A model generated the notes under the pieces. That model worked only from the letters and a program-made list of their open reading frames with translations, was not told the origin of the DNA and searched no databases. Positions 15,959-23,329 of a stretch of DNA of 29,694 bases are shown here, one piece after another. Position numbers and translations under genes: made by a program. The DNA is taken from contig DGVL01000159.1 of NCBI GenBank assembly GCA_002394965.1, positions 1 through 29,694 of the forward strand, written 5' to 3'. This DNA comes from Lachnospira sp. UBA4285 (GTDB lineage: Bacteria; Bacillota; Clostridia; Lachnospirales; Lachnospiraceae). Position 1 is the stretch's first letter. Each line of letters starts with the position of its first letter.

Positions 15959-16635
15959 GTTTTAATATCCTCTATGATTTTCCCGTCTTCTAGTGTTATT
16001 CTCCGGCTGCACCAGGCAGCGACCATCGGATCATGTGTCACAATAAGAAATGTCTGACCATATTCCCGGTTGGACTGTCGTAAATACGCTATTATTTCTT
16101 CAGATCTCTTTTTATCGAGATTCCCCGTCGGTTCATCGGCAAGAACGATAGCCGGCTTTCCTACCAGCGCCCTGGCAATCGCGACCCGCTGCTGCTGTCC
16201 TCCGGAAAGCTGATCAGGCCGTACAGACAACAAGTCTCGAATTCCCAGCAAATCGATGACCGCCTGTTCGTATTCGCGATCAATCGCCCAGTTATTGATA
16301 TCTGAGATAATATGAATATTGTCTTCTACATTCAGCTCATTGATAAGCTGATAGTTTTGAAACACGTATCCGATATTCTTTCCTCTGAACCGGGAAAAAG
16401 CGCTTTCTTTTATTATGGAAATATCCTGTCCGTTGATGAGAATTCTTCCGGATGTCGGTTTTTCAATGCCCCCTACCAAATTCAAAAAAGTTGTCTTTCC
16501 CGATCCGCTGCTCCCAAGTATCGCGACAAACTCCCCTTCCTCAACCGAAAGAGTAATTCCGTCATTGGCGTGCACCTTGGATGTACCCTGATCATATATT
16601 TTCACAAGATTTTCCGTTTCGATAACCTTTTTCAT
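15955..16635 (-). CDS. ABC transporter ATP-binding protein (MacB/LolD type)
   Basis: A 226-residue ATPase. Walker A is GSSGSGKT, the Q-loop lies in NIGYVFQNYQLI, the ABC signature is LSGGQQQR, and Walker B plus the following motif is IVLADEPTGNLD, the LolD/MacB/FtsE subgroup hallmark; the switch His is in VTHDP. I choose ATG 16635 behind GGAGAGAG; the longer frame to 16689 runs through a terminator hairpin. It partners with the permease that overlaps it by 4 nt. Confidence 0.93.
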   Translation of the reverse strand: MKKVIETENLVKIYDQGTSKVHANDGITLSVEEGEFVAILGSSGSGKTTFLNLVGGIEKPTSGRILINGQDISIIKESAFSRFRGKNIGYVFQNYQLINELNVEDNIHIISDINNWAIDREYEQAVIDLLGIRDLLSVRPDQLSGGQQQRVAIARALVGKPAIVLADEPTGNLDKKRSEEIIAYLRQSNREYGQTFLIVTHDPMVAAWCSRRITLEDGKIIEDIKT

Positions 16636-16643
16636 TCTCTCTC

Positions 16644-16685
16644 CAAAAATCCCCAAAGGAATTCTTCTACAGGATACCTTTGGGG
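16644..16685 (-). terminator. Terminator or attenuator immediately upstream of the ABC ATPase
   Basis: CCCCAAAGG at 16651-16659 and CCTTTGGGG at 16677-16685 are perfect 9-bp arms with a 17-nt loop. On the minus strand the second arm is followed by ATTTTT and then the ATPase ribosome binding site. It either ends the upstream PepSY-like/peptidase transcript with partial read-through or acts as an attenuator for the ABC pair. Confidence 0.72.
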
Positions 16686-16708
16686 ACAAGAGTCTTTATC
16701 GATTAAAA

Positions 16709-16738
16709 ATTAAATGCGTAGCGATTAAATGCATAGCA
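16709..16738 (-). repeat. Two tandem 15-bp direct repeats upstream of the ABC genes
   Basis: ATTAAATGCGTAGCG and ATTAAATGCATAGCA (plus strand) are adjacent and differ at 2 of 15 positions. A head-to-tail pair of this size in the 165-nt gap resembles a binding site for a dimeric activator. No regulator is identified and no good promoter hexamers were found beside it. Confidence 0.5.
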
Positions 16739-16800
16739 CATTTTCACAGAATTCTGCTGCTTTCTTTTGCGGTCTGATTTTCTGGTGCTCTCAACCACTC

Positions 16801-17607
16801 TTACCATTTGTCATATCCATTCTGGGAGGTGTTGGCGATAGACTTGCACTTTCCGTTCCTGGCATCAACCTGTACGATATAGGTTTCCTCATGATTCTGA
16901 TTCTCAGCAACAATGGGCGCTGTAAATTCGATCTGATAGTAAATGCGGTTTTGAAACACTTTCAGTTCGCAGGAGACTTTTTTCTGGCCGGCAGCTGTAA
17001 TCTCCTGTACATTCGTGTAATTTCTGCTATTCAGTTCATTCACGGCAGACAGCGCGGTCCGCTGAGCCTCCTGTGCTGTAACTTTGACATCGTCTGATGT
17101 GAATTCTTTTTCCTGATACAGAACATTCGCATAAAACAGTTCGAAAGAACCGCGGATTTCACAATTCACGGAATTCCCGGTAGGGATACCATCGTTCATC
17201 TCACATACTTCCACTTGGTAAGCCTGCACTGTTTCACGACTGTCGGTGCGGATCTCTTCTGCTTCCGGAAACAATTTCAGAAACCAGGTTTCTGCTGTTT
17301 TCCGTGCTTGCTCCTCCGTAGCCGTAAGTTTTGCGTCGTTTAATGTATCTGCAGCGGCAGCGCGTATGGAAACCACCTTCCGGTCAGAAAACGACACATA
17401 CAGATTATTCGTCCCGTCCGAGAAAATATAATCCGATGCTTTTGACGCATTATCCGAGCGTCCAGAATACGAATATGTATCATCCTGCAGAATTCTGTTG
17501 TTCTCACGAATCTGCTGAATAACTGTATTTTCAGAAGTACGAGGCCAGATAAGGGCTGCGATTATTGCTAGTATAATTATCGGAGCAATGATTTTCCACT
17601 TTTTCAT
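16801..17607 (-). CDS. Membrane-anchored PepSY-like protein, paralog 1
   Basis: A 268-residue protein with a single N-terminal hydrophobic helix (residues ~6-21, no lipobox cysteine) and an extracytoplasmic remainder. Two segments look PepSY-like: one starting LTATEEQARKTAETWFLKLF, and a C-terminal one with VTAQEAQRTALSAVNEL, then YYQIEFTAP and YIVQVDARNGKCKSI. It ends SIANTSQNGYDKW, almost the same as the downstream-numbered paralog at 17688. PepSY domains are known from propeptides of M4 peptidases, where they inhibit or chaperone the enzyme, and from YpeB. GGGAG precedes ATG 17607. With a secreted peptidase-like gene in the same run, it may be an inhibitor, sensor or immunity protein; this is inference. 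Confidence 0.7.
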   Translation of the reverse strand: MKKWKIIAPIIILAIIAALIWPRTSENTVIQQIRENNRILQDDTYSYSGRSDNASKASDYIFSDGTNNLYVSFSDRKVVSIRAAAADTLNDAKLTATEEQARKTAETWFLKLFPEAEEIRTDSRETVQAYQVEVCEMNDGIPTGNSVNCEIRGSFELFYANVLYQEKEFTSDDVKVTAQEAQRTALSAVNELNSRNYTNVQEITAAGQKKVSCELKVFQNRIYYQIEFTAPIVAENQNHEETYIVQVDARNGKCKSIANTSQNGYDKW

Positions 17608-17687
17608 ATGCGCTCCCTTTTCAAATTATGTACGGTGCAAACTACAAACACGGTACACATTCATAATCAGAGAGTTATGCAATATAG

Positions 17688-18503
17688 TTACCATTTATTA
17701 TATCCATTCTGATAAGTATTAGCAATCGCGATACATTCACCAGATGCTGCATCAATGTCTAATGAATAAAACTCTTCGAAATCATATTTATTCGAAATTA
17801 CCGGAGAGAAAAACTCAATTCGATAAAAATACGTTCCTTTTAGCACTTTTAATTCTACAGTTAAATTTCGAATTTTCAATTCTGATATAGCGATAATGCC
17901 AGGGTAATTCACACGATTCAGGTCGTTGACCGCTGCAATCGCATATTCTATCGCTTTTTCTTTTGAAATTTCAATTGAATTAGCTTTATTCGTTTCATAT
18001 AATATTGTTGCAATTATCAGTCTTCCATCTCCTCCAATTTCTAATAGTGCTTCGTTTCCTGTAGGAGTATTATTGTTTACTTCTTTTATATTGATTGTAT
18101 ATATCCCTGAATTAGCAGAATCCTTTTTAATTTCCATATCTTCAGTATCAGGAAATATTGCTGTAAACCATTTTTTTGCAATTTCTGTTGCCTCATCCTT
18201 GGTTATTAGTACACTCTCAGGTATCATTGATCCCTCTGAATCAAATCCAGCAGAAGTTATGTAATTCACTCGGAAATCATCTTCAGAAACATAAAAATCA
18301 TTAACACCATTCGTAAATTTCAAGCACTTATCAGCAAATACTGCAATTGATCTCCCAGCATAATCATAATCTTCGTCCTGTAGCAGAACATTTTTATTTC
18401 GAATCATTTCAATACGCTGAGTTTCTGAAAGGAAAGTAAATCCAACCGTTGCAAACACAACTATTGATAAGAATATGGTCATCAGGCCAAATCGCTTTTT
18501 CAT
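17688..18503 (-). CDS. Membrane-anchored PepSY-like protein, paralog 2
   Basis: A 271-residue paralog of the 16801-17607 product. I choose ATG 18503 because AGGAG precedes it; the frame extends to 18533 without a site. One N-terminal helix (residues ~6-25), then an extracytoplasmic part. Shared landmarks are LLQDEDYDYAGRS near residue 40 (ILQDDTYSYSGRS in paralog 1), ITKDEATEIAKKWFTAIFPD, ISKEKAIEYAIAAVNDLN, YRIEFFSPV, YSLDIDAASGECIAI and the terminal AIANTYQNGYNKW. The gene is clearly more AT-rich than paralog 1, so the pair is either an old duplication or was acquired separately. It lies 51 nt downstream of the peptidase-like gene and is probably cotranscribed with it. Confidence 0.7.
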   Translation of the reverse strand: MKKRFGLMTIFLSIVVFATVGFTFLSETQRIEMIRNKNVLLQDEDYDYAGRSIAVFADKCLKFTNGVNDFYVSEDDFRVNYITSAGFDSEGSMIPESVLITKDEATEIAKKWFTAIFPDTEDMEIKKDSANSGIYTINIKEVNNNTPTGNEALLEIGGDGRLIIATILYETNKANSIEISKEKAIEYAIAAVNDLNRVNYPGIIAISELKIRNLTVELKVLKGTYFYRIEFFSPVISNKYDFEEFYSLDIDAASGECIAIANTYQNGYNKW

Positions 18504-18554
18504 ATATTTATCTCCTCTGTTTGTCCTATACATTTACATCATACAGGAAGCTTG

Positions 18555-19190
18555 TTAATTAATAGTCTGTGAATAGCCTGTGATAACAACAGAATCAGAA
18601 CCATAAAATGAAGATGCCGAACTATACACCGTAGCTCTTGCAGTTACAAAAGCATCCCCCACACTATATCCATTAGACATATAAATGAATGCCAATTTAT
18701 CAATAAGATTTATACCATCATTTTCTGTATATGCCGATATAGTACTACTAAATGTTACACTTGCATCCGTTCCAAGATTTTGAAATTTGGTTCTAAGATT
18801 TCCTCTGCTTCCAGTATTTGCTGAATAACAAGCAGATAAATAAACTAGTTTAGAAGGCCCTGATGTTATTGTATCTGCATACAAACAGCTCCCTCCATTC
18901 GCAGTTATGTAACCTGCATTTCCATGTGTGTGAATATAAGCCACTTTTTGGGGACTGCTCAAATATGTACGCATATCTGATACAGAAGGGTTCATCTGAT
19001 AGTTCACCGAATACCCCATATTATCGAGAATCGTATTAATTGACGGACTATTGCCAATCCCTAAATCTGTGTTAAAGGCAACATAGGCACTACCCGAAGC
19101 TGCATTAACCGATTCCGAATAAAAAAGATGAATTGCCATAAACACACATAGTATTCCAATTGCCAATTTCATTTTCTTTGATATTTTCAT
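18555..19190 (-). CDS. Secreted caspase/CHAT-like (clan CD) putative cysteine peptidase
   Basis: A 211-residue protein with a typical signal peptide (lysine-rich start, hydrophobic core at ~9-24, probable cleavage after VNA near residue 30). The mature part carries the two clan CD landmarks in the right order and spacing: VAYIHTHGNAG (His89-Gly90) and KLVYLSACYSA (Cys121), each preceded by a hydrophobic beta-strand. This pattern is shared by caspases, gingipains, clostripain and CHAT domains. At ~180 mature residues it is near the minimal size for a catalytic core. No propeptide or binding domain is seen. It is the first gene of the minus-strand run leading to two PepSY-like proteins and the ABC pair, and is divergent from LysR. 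Peptidase activity is inferred from motifs only. Confidence 0.68.
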   Translation of the reverse strand: MKISKKMKLAIGILCVFMAIHLFYSESVNAASGSAYVAFNTDLGIGNSPSINTILDNMGYSVNYQMNPSVSDMRTYLSSPQKVAYIHTHGNAGYITANGGSCLYADTITSGPSKLVYLSACYSANTGSRGNLRTKFQNLGTDASVTFSSTISAYTENDGINLIDKLAFIYMSNGYSVGDAFVTARATVYSSASSFYGSDSVVITGYSQTIN

Positions 19191-19222
19191 ACATACCTCT
19201 TAAATCTGAAGTGTTTTAGCTA

Positions 19223-19240
19223 ATTTGATTATAATCAAAT
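19223..19240. promoter_or_regulatory. 18-bp perfect palindrome, candidate LysR operator
   Basis: ATTTGATTATAATCAAAT lies in the 212-bp AT-rich gap between the peptidase-like gene (start ~33 bp away) and the LysR gene (~163 bp away). It contains TATAAT on both strands. The form fits a LysR-type site placed to control the divergent gene. No other confident promoter was identified in this gap. Confidence 0.5.
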
Positions 19241-19402
19241 CGCAAGCTTTATATATCATTTAAACCCTAATGTTAATTATAAGTAACAGCTTATGAATAA
19301 TACTTCTTATTGTCTAATGAATTAGTTGTATATATAATATAAATAATAAATATGGCAATCGAACCGACTGATTTGTATTGCACTTGATGATAATAAGAAT
19401 AT

Positions 19403-20293
19403 ATGGACCAAAAATTTGAAGTTTACAGAAAAGTTTGCCTTTGCCGCAGCATGACGAAGGCATCACAGCAGCTTTTTATGAGCCAGTCTGCAGTCTCACA
19501 ATATATTCGAAGTCTGGAATATGAGTTTGGGGCAACTCTTTTAATTCGAAAAAAAAACGGTCTTGTACTGACTGAAGAAGGTGAGCTCCTTCTGGACTTT
19601 GTGAACAAGCAATATAACGATGAATTGAATATTCGAAAACTGATTCATAAAGAATATGATTCTGTCACTCTCCGCATCGGATCCAACCATTCCTTCGGCG
19701 AGCATATTCTACTTGATGTCATTAAAGCAATTCGGCTCCGATACCCAGACATTCATTTCAAATTATATATTCGCAATTCTGAACATCTGCACAGGCTCTG
19801 GGAAGAACGGAAAGTTGAATTTGTTATTGACGAAATTCCTTTTTCGGAAGCCAACACACAGGCCTCACTCTTATACACCGACAATCTTGCCTTAGTCTGT
19901 AAACAAGATTATCCGATTTCTGATGTCGTCACATTCAATGATATTGCTTTCCAGCCCTGGATCACACGGGAAAACGGCAGCTCTGTCCGTGATGAACTGA
20001 ACCAGTTGTTCACAGAACATAAAAAGGCACCTTCCATACTTCTGGAAAGTGCCAGTTATAAGGCTATTATCGAATTTGTCTGTGAGGGTCTGGGGCTTTC
20101 CTTACTTTCGGCCAATATTATTCACCAACAGCTTTCTGAAGGAATTCTTCGACAGCTCTCTTTAGACGAAAAGAGATTTGAGCGCAGTATATTTCTTATG
20201 CACGAACCTGAAAAAAAGCTCTCACTATTTCAACGTGACGTAATTAACATCCTTTCTGATACATTGCAACAGCGGGCAGCCAAATATTTGTAA
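19403..20293 (+). CDS. LysR-family transcriptional regulator
   Basis: A 296-residue protein with the N-terminal winged helix (residues ~1-60: TKASQQLFMSQSAVSQYIRSLEYEFGATLLIRKKNGLVLTEEG region) and a periplasmic-binding-protein-like effector domain to the end (SNHSFGEHILLDVIKAIRLRYPDI; LYTDNLALVCKQDYP; EGLGLSLLSANII). Length is normal. The effector is unknown. It is divergent from the peptidase/PepSY/ABC run and the usual LysR arrangement would make that run its target. No good ribosome binding site precedes ATG 19403. It is more AT-rich than the housekeeping genes that follow. Confidence 0.93.
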   Translation: MDQKFEVYRKVCLCRSMTKASQQLFMSQSAVSQYIRSLEYEFGATLLIRKKNGLVLTEEGELLLDFVNKQYNDELNIRKLIHKEYDSVTLRIGSNHSFGEHILLDVIKAIRLRYPDIHFKLYIRNSEHLHRLWEERKVEFVIDEIPFSEANTQASLLYTDNLALVCKQDYPISDVVTFNDIAFQPWITRENGSSVRDELNQLFTEHKKAPSILLESASYKAIIEFVCEGLGLSLLSANIIHQQLSEGILRQLSLDEKRFERSIFLMHEPEKKLSLFQRDVINILSDTLQQRAAKYL

Positions 20294-20337
20294 ATACTCC
20301 CCTCGTTTACGCTGAGATGAATCAGCCTGAAAATGAC

Positions 20338-20375
20338 GTGGTGCCCCGGTATCAGCAACGAGGCACCACATTTTT
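20338..20375 (+). terminator. Terminator between convergent LysR and purB
   Basis: GTGGTGCC (20338-20345) and GGCACCAC (20362-20369) form an 8-bp stem followed by ATTTTTCT on the plus strand, ending the LysR transcript. On the minus strand the hairpin is followed by GTCATTTTC, so it may also serve purB. Confidence 0.83.
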
Positions 20376-20381
20376 CTCCTT

Positions 20382-21815
20382 TCAGACTTCAATATCCGCC
20401 TTCATGCCCAGTTCATCCTTGTGCGCCGCAAGCATCGGCTTCACATCCGCCTCGAGGTACTCCTCGACCTGCTGCGGGGCGCGGCCGGTGTACTTCGCCG
20501 GATCGAGGTTCTTTTCAAGCTGCTCGTATGTCACGTGGAACATCGGATCGGCGGCGATGAGTTCCAGGAGGTTGTTGTCCTTTCCTTCCTGCTTTACCCG
20601 GGCTCCCGCCTGCATGGACAGCTCGCGGATGCGCTCATGCAGCTCCTGCCGGTCGCCGCCCAGCTTCACCGCGTCCATCATGATATTCTCGGTCGCCATG
20701 AACGGGAGCTCTGCCATCAGGTGCTTGTGGATGACCTTCTCGTATACGACCAGGCCGTCCACGATGTTCATATACAGGTCCAGGATGCCGTCCACCGCCA
20801 GGAATGCTTCCGGGATGGACATCCGCTTGTTGGCCGAATCGTCCAGTGTCCTCTCGAACCACTGGGTCGACGCGACGAATGCCGGATTCATCATGTCGCT
20901 CATCACGAAATCTGCCAGAGACGCCATGCGCTCGCTGCGCATCGGATTTCTCTTGTAGGCCATGGCAGACGAACCGATCTGTGTCTTCTCGAACGGCTCC
21001 TCGATCTCCTTCATGTGCTGCAGAAGGCGGATGTCATTGCTGAACTTGTGCGCGGACTCGGCGATGCCGGCAAGCACATTCACCACGCGGGAATCCACCT
21101 TGCGCGAATAGGTCTGACCGGACACCGGAACACAGGACGCAAAGCCCATCTTTGCGGCGATCTTCGTATCGATCTGGCGGATCTTGTCCTGGTCGCCATT
21201 AAAGAGCTCCATGAAGGAAGCCTGTGTGCCGGTTGTGCCCTTGCATCCCAGAAGCTTCATGGTGGAGATCAGATAGTTCAGATCCTCCAGGTCCATCATC
21301 AGGTCGTTGATCCAAAGCGTCGCCCGCTTGCCGACGGTCGTCGGCTGCGCCGGCTGATAGTGGGTGAAGGCAAGGGTCGGGAGCGACTTGTATTTCTCCG
21401 CGAACTTTGCAAGCTCGGCGATGACGTTGATGAGTTCCTTTCGCACGAGCTTCAGGGCTTCGGTCATGATGATGATGTCCGTGTTGTCGCCCACATAGCA
21501 GCTCGTGGCGCCGAGGTGGATGATTCCCTTTGCCTTCGGGCACTGCAGACCGTAGGCGTACACGTGGGACATGACATCGTGGCGCACGACTTTTTCTCTT
21601 GCCTCGGCGTCCTCGTAGTTGATGTCTTCGGCATGCGCTCTGAGCTCTTCGATCTGCTCATCCGTGATGGCAAGCCCCAGCTCTTTTTCCGTCTCGGCCA
21701 GAGCGATCCACAGCTTTCTCCAGGTCTTGAACTTCTTGTCCGGAGAGAAGATGTACTGCATCTCCTTGCTGGCATAGCGGGTCGCCAGCGGTGTCTCGTA
21801 AATGTCGCGTTTCAT
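20382..21815 (-). CDS. purB: Adenylosuccinate lyase
   Basis: A 477-residue enzyme of purine synthesis that releases fumarate from SAICAR and from adenylosuccinate. The fumarase-superfamily signature GSSAMAYKRNP is present near residue 280, with IHLGATSCYVGDNTD and AFTHYQPAQPTTVGKR blocks for substrate binding. Length agrees with the longer clostridial form. GGAAGGAG precedes ATG 21815. It is last in the aspS-gatCAB direction after a 71-nt gap with a hairpin, so read-through from the T-box operon is possible. Sharing fumarate/aspartate chemistry with the operon is a plausible reason for the linkage, but this is inference. Confidence 0.97.
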   Translation of the reverse strand: MKRDIYETPLATRYASKEMQYIFSPDKKFKTWRKLWIALAETEKELGLAITDEQIEELRAHAEDINYEDAEAREKVVRHDVMSHVYAYGLQCPKAKGIIHLGATSCYVGDNTDIIIMTEALKLVRKELINVIAELAKFAEKYKSLPTLAFTHYQPAQPTTVGKRATLWINDLMMDLEDLNYLISTMKLLGCKGTTGTQASFMELFNGDQDKIRQIDTKIAAKMGFASCVPVSGQTYSRKVDSRVVNVLAGIAESAHKFSNDIRLLQHMKEIEEPFEKTQIGSSAMAYKRNPMRSERMASLADFVMSDMMNPAFVASTQWFERTLDDSANKRMSIPEAFLAVDGILDLYMNIVDGLVVYEKVIHKHLMAELPFMATENIMMDAVKLGGDRQELHERIRELSMQAGARVKQEGKDNNLLELIAADPMFHVTYEQLEKNLDPAKYTGRAPQQVEEYLEADVKPMLAAHKDELGMKADIEV

Positions 21816-21848
21816 GGAACGTCTCCTTCCTGCCTTTAGCAGATGACA

Positions 21849-21876
21849 CAGGCGGGGCAGTGTAAGGCCCCGCCTG
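21849..21876 (-). terminator. Hairpin between gatB and purB
   Basis: CAGGCGGGGC and GCCCCGCCTG form a perfect 10-bp stem with an 8-nt loop. No T-tract follows on the minus strand, so it may be a weak terminator or an RNA stabiliser that reduces purB expression relative to gatB. Confidence 0.5.
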
Positions 21877-21886
21877 CAGATATCGT

Positions 21887-23329
21887 TTACTCTTCCAGAA
21901 TTTTCGTCAGGATCTGATTCACCATTCCCGGATTGGCCTTGCCTTTCATGGCCTTCATGGTCTGGCCGACAAGGAACCCGATGGCCTTCTTCTTACCGGC
22001 CTTGTAGTCTGCAACCGACTGCGGATTGGCCGCCACAATGCCGCGGATGGTCTCTTCGAGAGCTCCCGCGTCATTGACCTGCTTCAGACCGTGCTCTTTG
22101 ACATACTGTTCCGGATCAATGTCATCCGTAAAGATCTTCTCAAACACCTCCGCGGCGACGGAGCTGTTGATGGTGTTGTCATCCGTCAGCTTCACAAGCG
22201 CCGCCAGGTGTTCCGGTGAGAAACGGATGTCCTCCGGATCCATCGAGTGATCCTTGAGCAGGCGCATGGTATCGTCCATAAGCCAGTTGGCCACCTTTTT
22301 CGGATTGCCGCAGATAGCCGCTGCCTTTTCAAAGGTCTCCGCCACCTTGCGGGAATCCGTCAGGATGTCGGCGTCATACGCCGTCAGGCCGTATTCCTTC
22401 TGATAGCGCGCCATCCTGGCTTCCTTGAATTCCGGCTCCTGACTTTTGATTCTGTCGATCCACTCCTGCGAGATCACGATCGGCGGAAGATCCGGCTCCG
22501 GGAAGTACCGGTAGTCCTTGGCATCCTCCTTGGAGCGCATCGGGAAGGAGGCACCCTTGTTGTCGTCCCAACGGCGCGTCTCCTGGATCACCTTCTTGCC
22601 GTCCTCGAGCAGCTCGATCTGGCGGGCTGTCTCGCCGGCGATGGCGTGAGCGATGGCCTTGAAGGAGTTAATATTCTTCATCTCGGTTCGCGTTCCGAAC
22701 TGCTTTGCGCCCACCTCGCGCACGGACAGGTTTACGTCAGCTCGCATCGAGCCCTCCTGCAGCTTGCAGTCCGACGCTCCCAGATACTGGATCGTGGTGC
22801 GCAGCTTCTCGAGATACGCGATGACTTCCTCAGACGAGCGCATGTCCGGCTCCGATACGATCTCAATCAGCGGCACGCCGGAGCGGTTGTAGTCGACAAG
22901 CGATGCGTCCAGCCAGTTGTCGTGGATCAGCTTGCCGGCGTCCTCTTCCATGTGGATCTCGTGAATGCCCACGGACTTGCGATTGCCGTTCACGCTGATA
23001 TCCACATGGCCGTCACGGCAGATCGGGTAGTACAGCTGAGAGATCTGGTAGTTCTGCGGGTTGTCCGGATAGAAGTAGTTCTTCCGGTCAAACTTGCACT
23101 TGCGCGTAATCTGGCAGTTGGTCGCCAGCCCGACGGCGATCGCGTAATTGACGACCTGCTTGTTCAGGACCGGGAGCGACCCCGGCATGCCGGTGCAGAC
23201 CGGGCAGGTGTGGGTGTTTGGCGCGCCGCCGAAGGCCGTGGAGCAGCCGCAGAAGATCTTGGTCTTCGTGGCGAGCTCGACATGGACCTCCAGTCCGATG
23301 ACGGTTTCATACTGTTTCATTCCACTCAC
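21887..23329 (-). CDS. gatB: Asp-tRNA(Asn)/Glu-tRNA(Gln) amidotransferase subunit B
   Basis: A 480-residue subunit that binds the mischarged tRNA and phosphorylates its aspartyl or glutamyl group before amidation. The N-terminal YETVIGLEVHVELATKTKIFC and NTHTCPVCTGMPGSLPV (zinc-type cysteines), then NYFYPDNPQNYQISQ, are diagnostic; the C-terminal YqeY-like domain ends with GKANPGMVNQILTKILEE. The start is a GTG at 23329 that overlaps the gatA stop (GTGA) and has GAGGAGG at the right distance. An ATG nine bases downstream (23320) is the alternative. Either way it is translationally coupled to gatA. Confidence 0.97.
   Translation of the reverse strand: MSGMKQYETVIGLEVHVELATKTKIFCGCSTAFGGAPNTHTCPVCTGMPGSLPVLNKQVVNYAIAVGLATNCQITRKCKFDRKNYFYPDNPQNYQISQLYYPICRDGHVDISVNGNRKSVGIHEIHMEEDAGKLIHDNWLDASLVDYNRSGVPLIEIVSEPDMRSSEEVIAYLEKLRTTIQYLGASDCKLQEGSMRADVNLSVREVGAKQFGTRTEMKNINSFKAIAHAIAGETARQIELLEDGKKVIQETRRWDDNKGASFPMRSKEDAKDYRYFPEPDLPPIVISQEWIDRIKSQEPEFKEARMARYQKEYGLTAYDADILTDSRKVAETFEKAAAICGNPKKVANWLMDDTMRLLKDHSMDPEDIRFSPEHLAALVKLTDDNTINSSVAAEVFEKIFTDDIDPEQYVKEHGLKQVNDAGALEETIRGIVAANPQSVADYKAGKKKAIGFLVGQTMKAMKGKANPGMVNQILTKILEE

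Noticed and set aside
16709..16738. LytTR-type response regulator site
   Set aside because: The 15-bp direct repeats do not match the usual LytTR half-site and no such regulator is in the window.
20421..21839. 472-residue plus-strand open frame
   Set aside because: Antisense to purB, which has full family signatures; the shadow has no recognisable motif.
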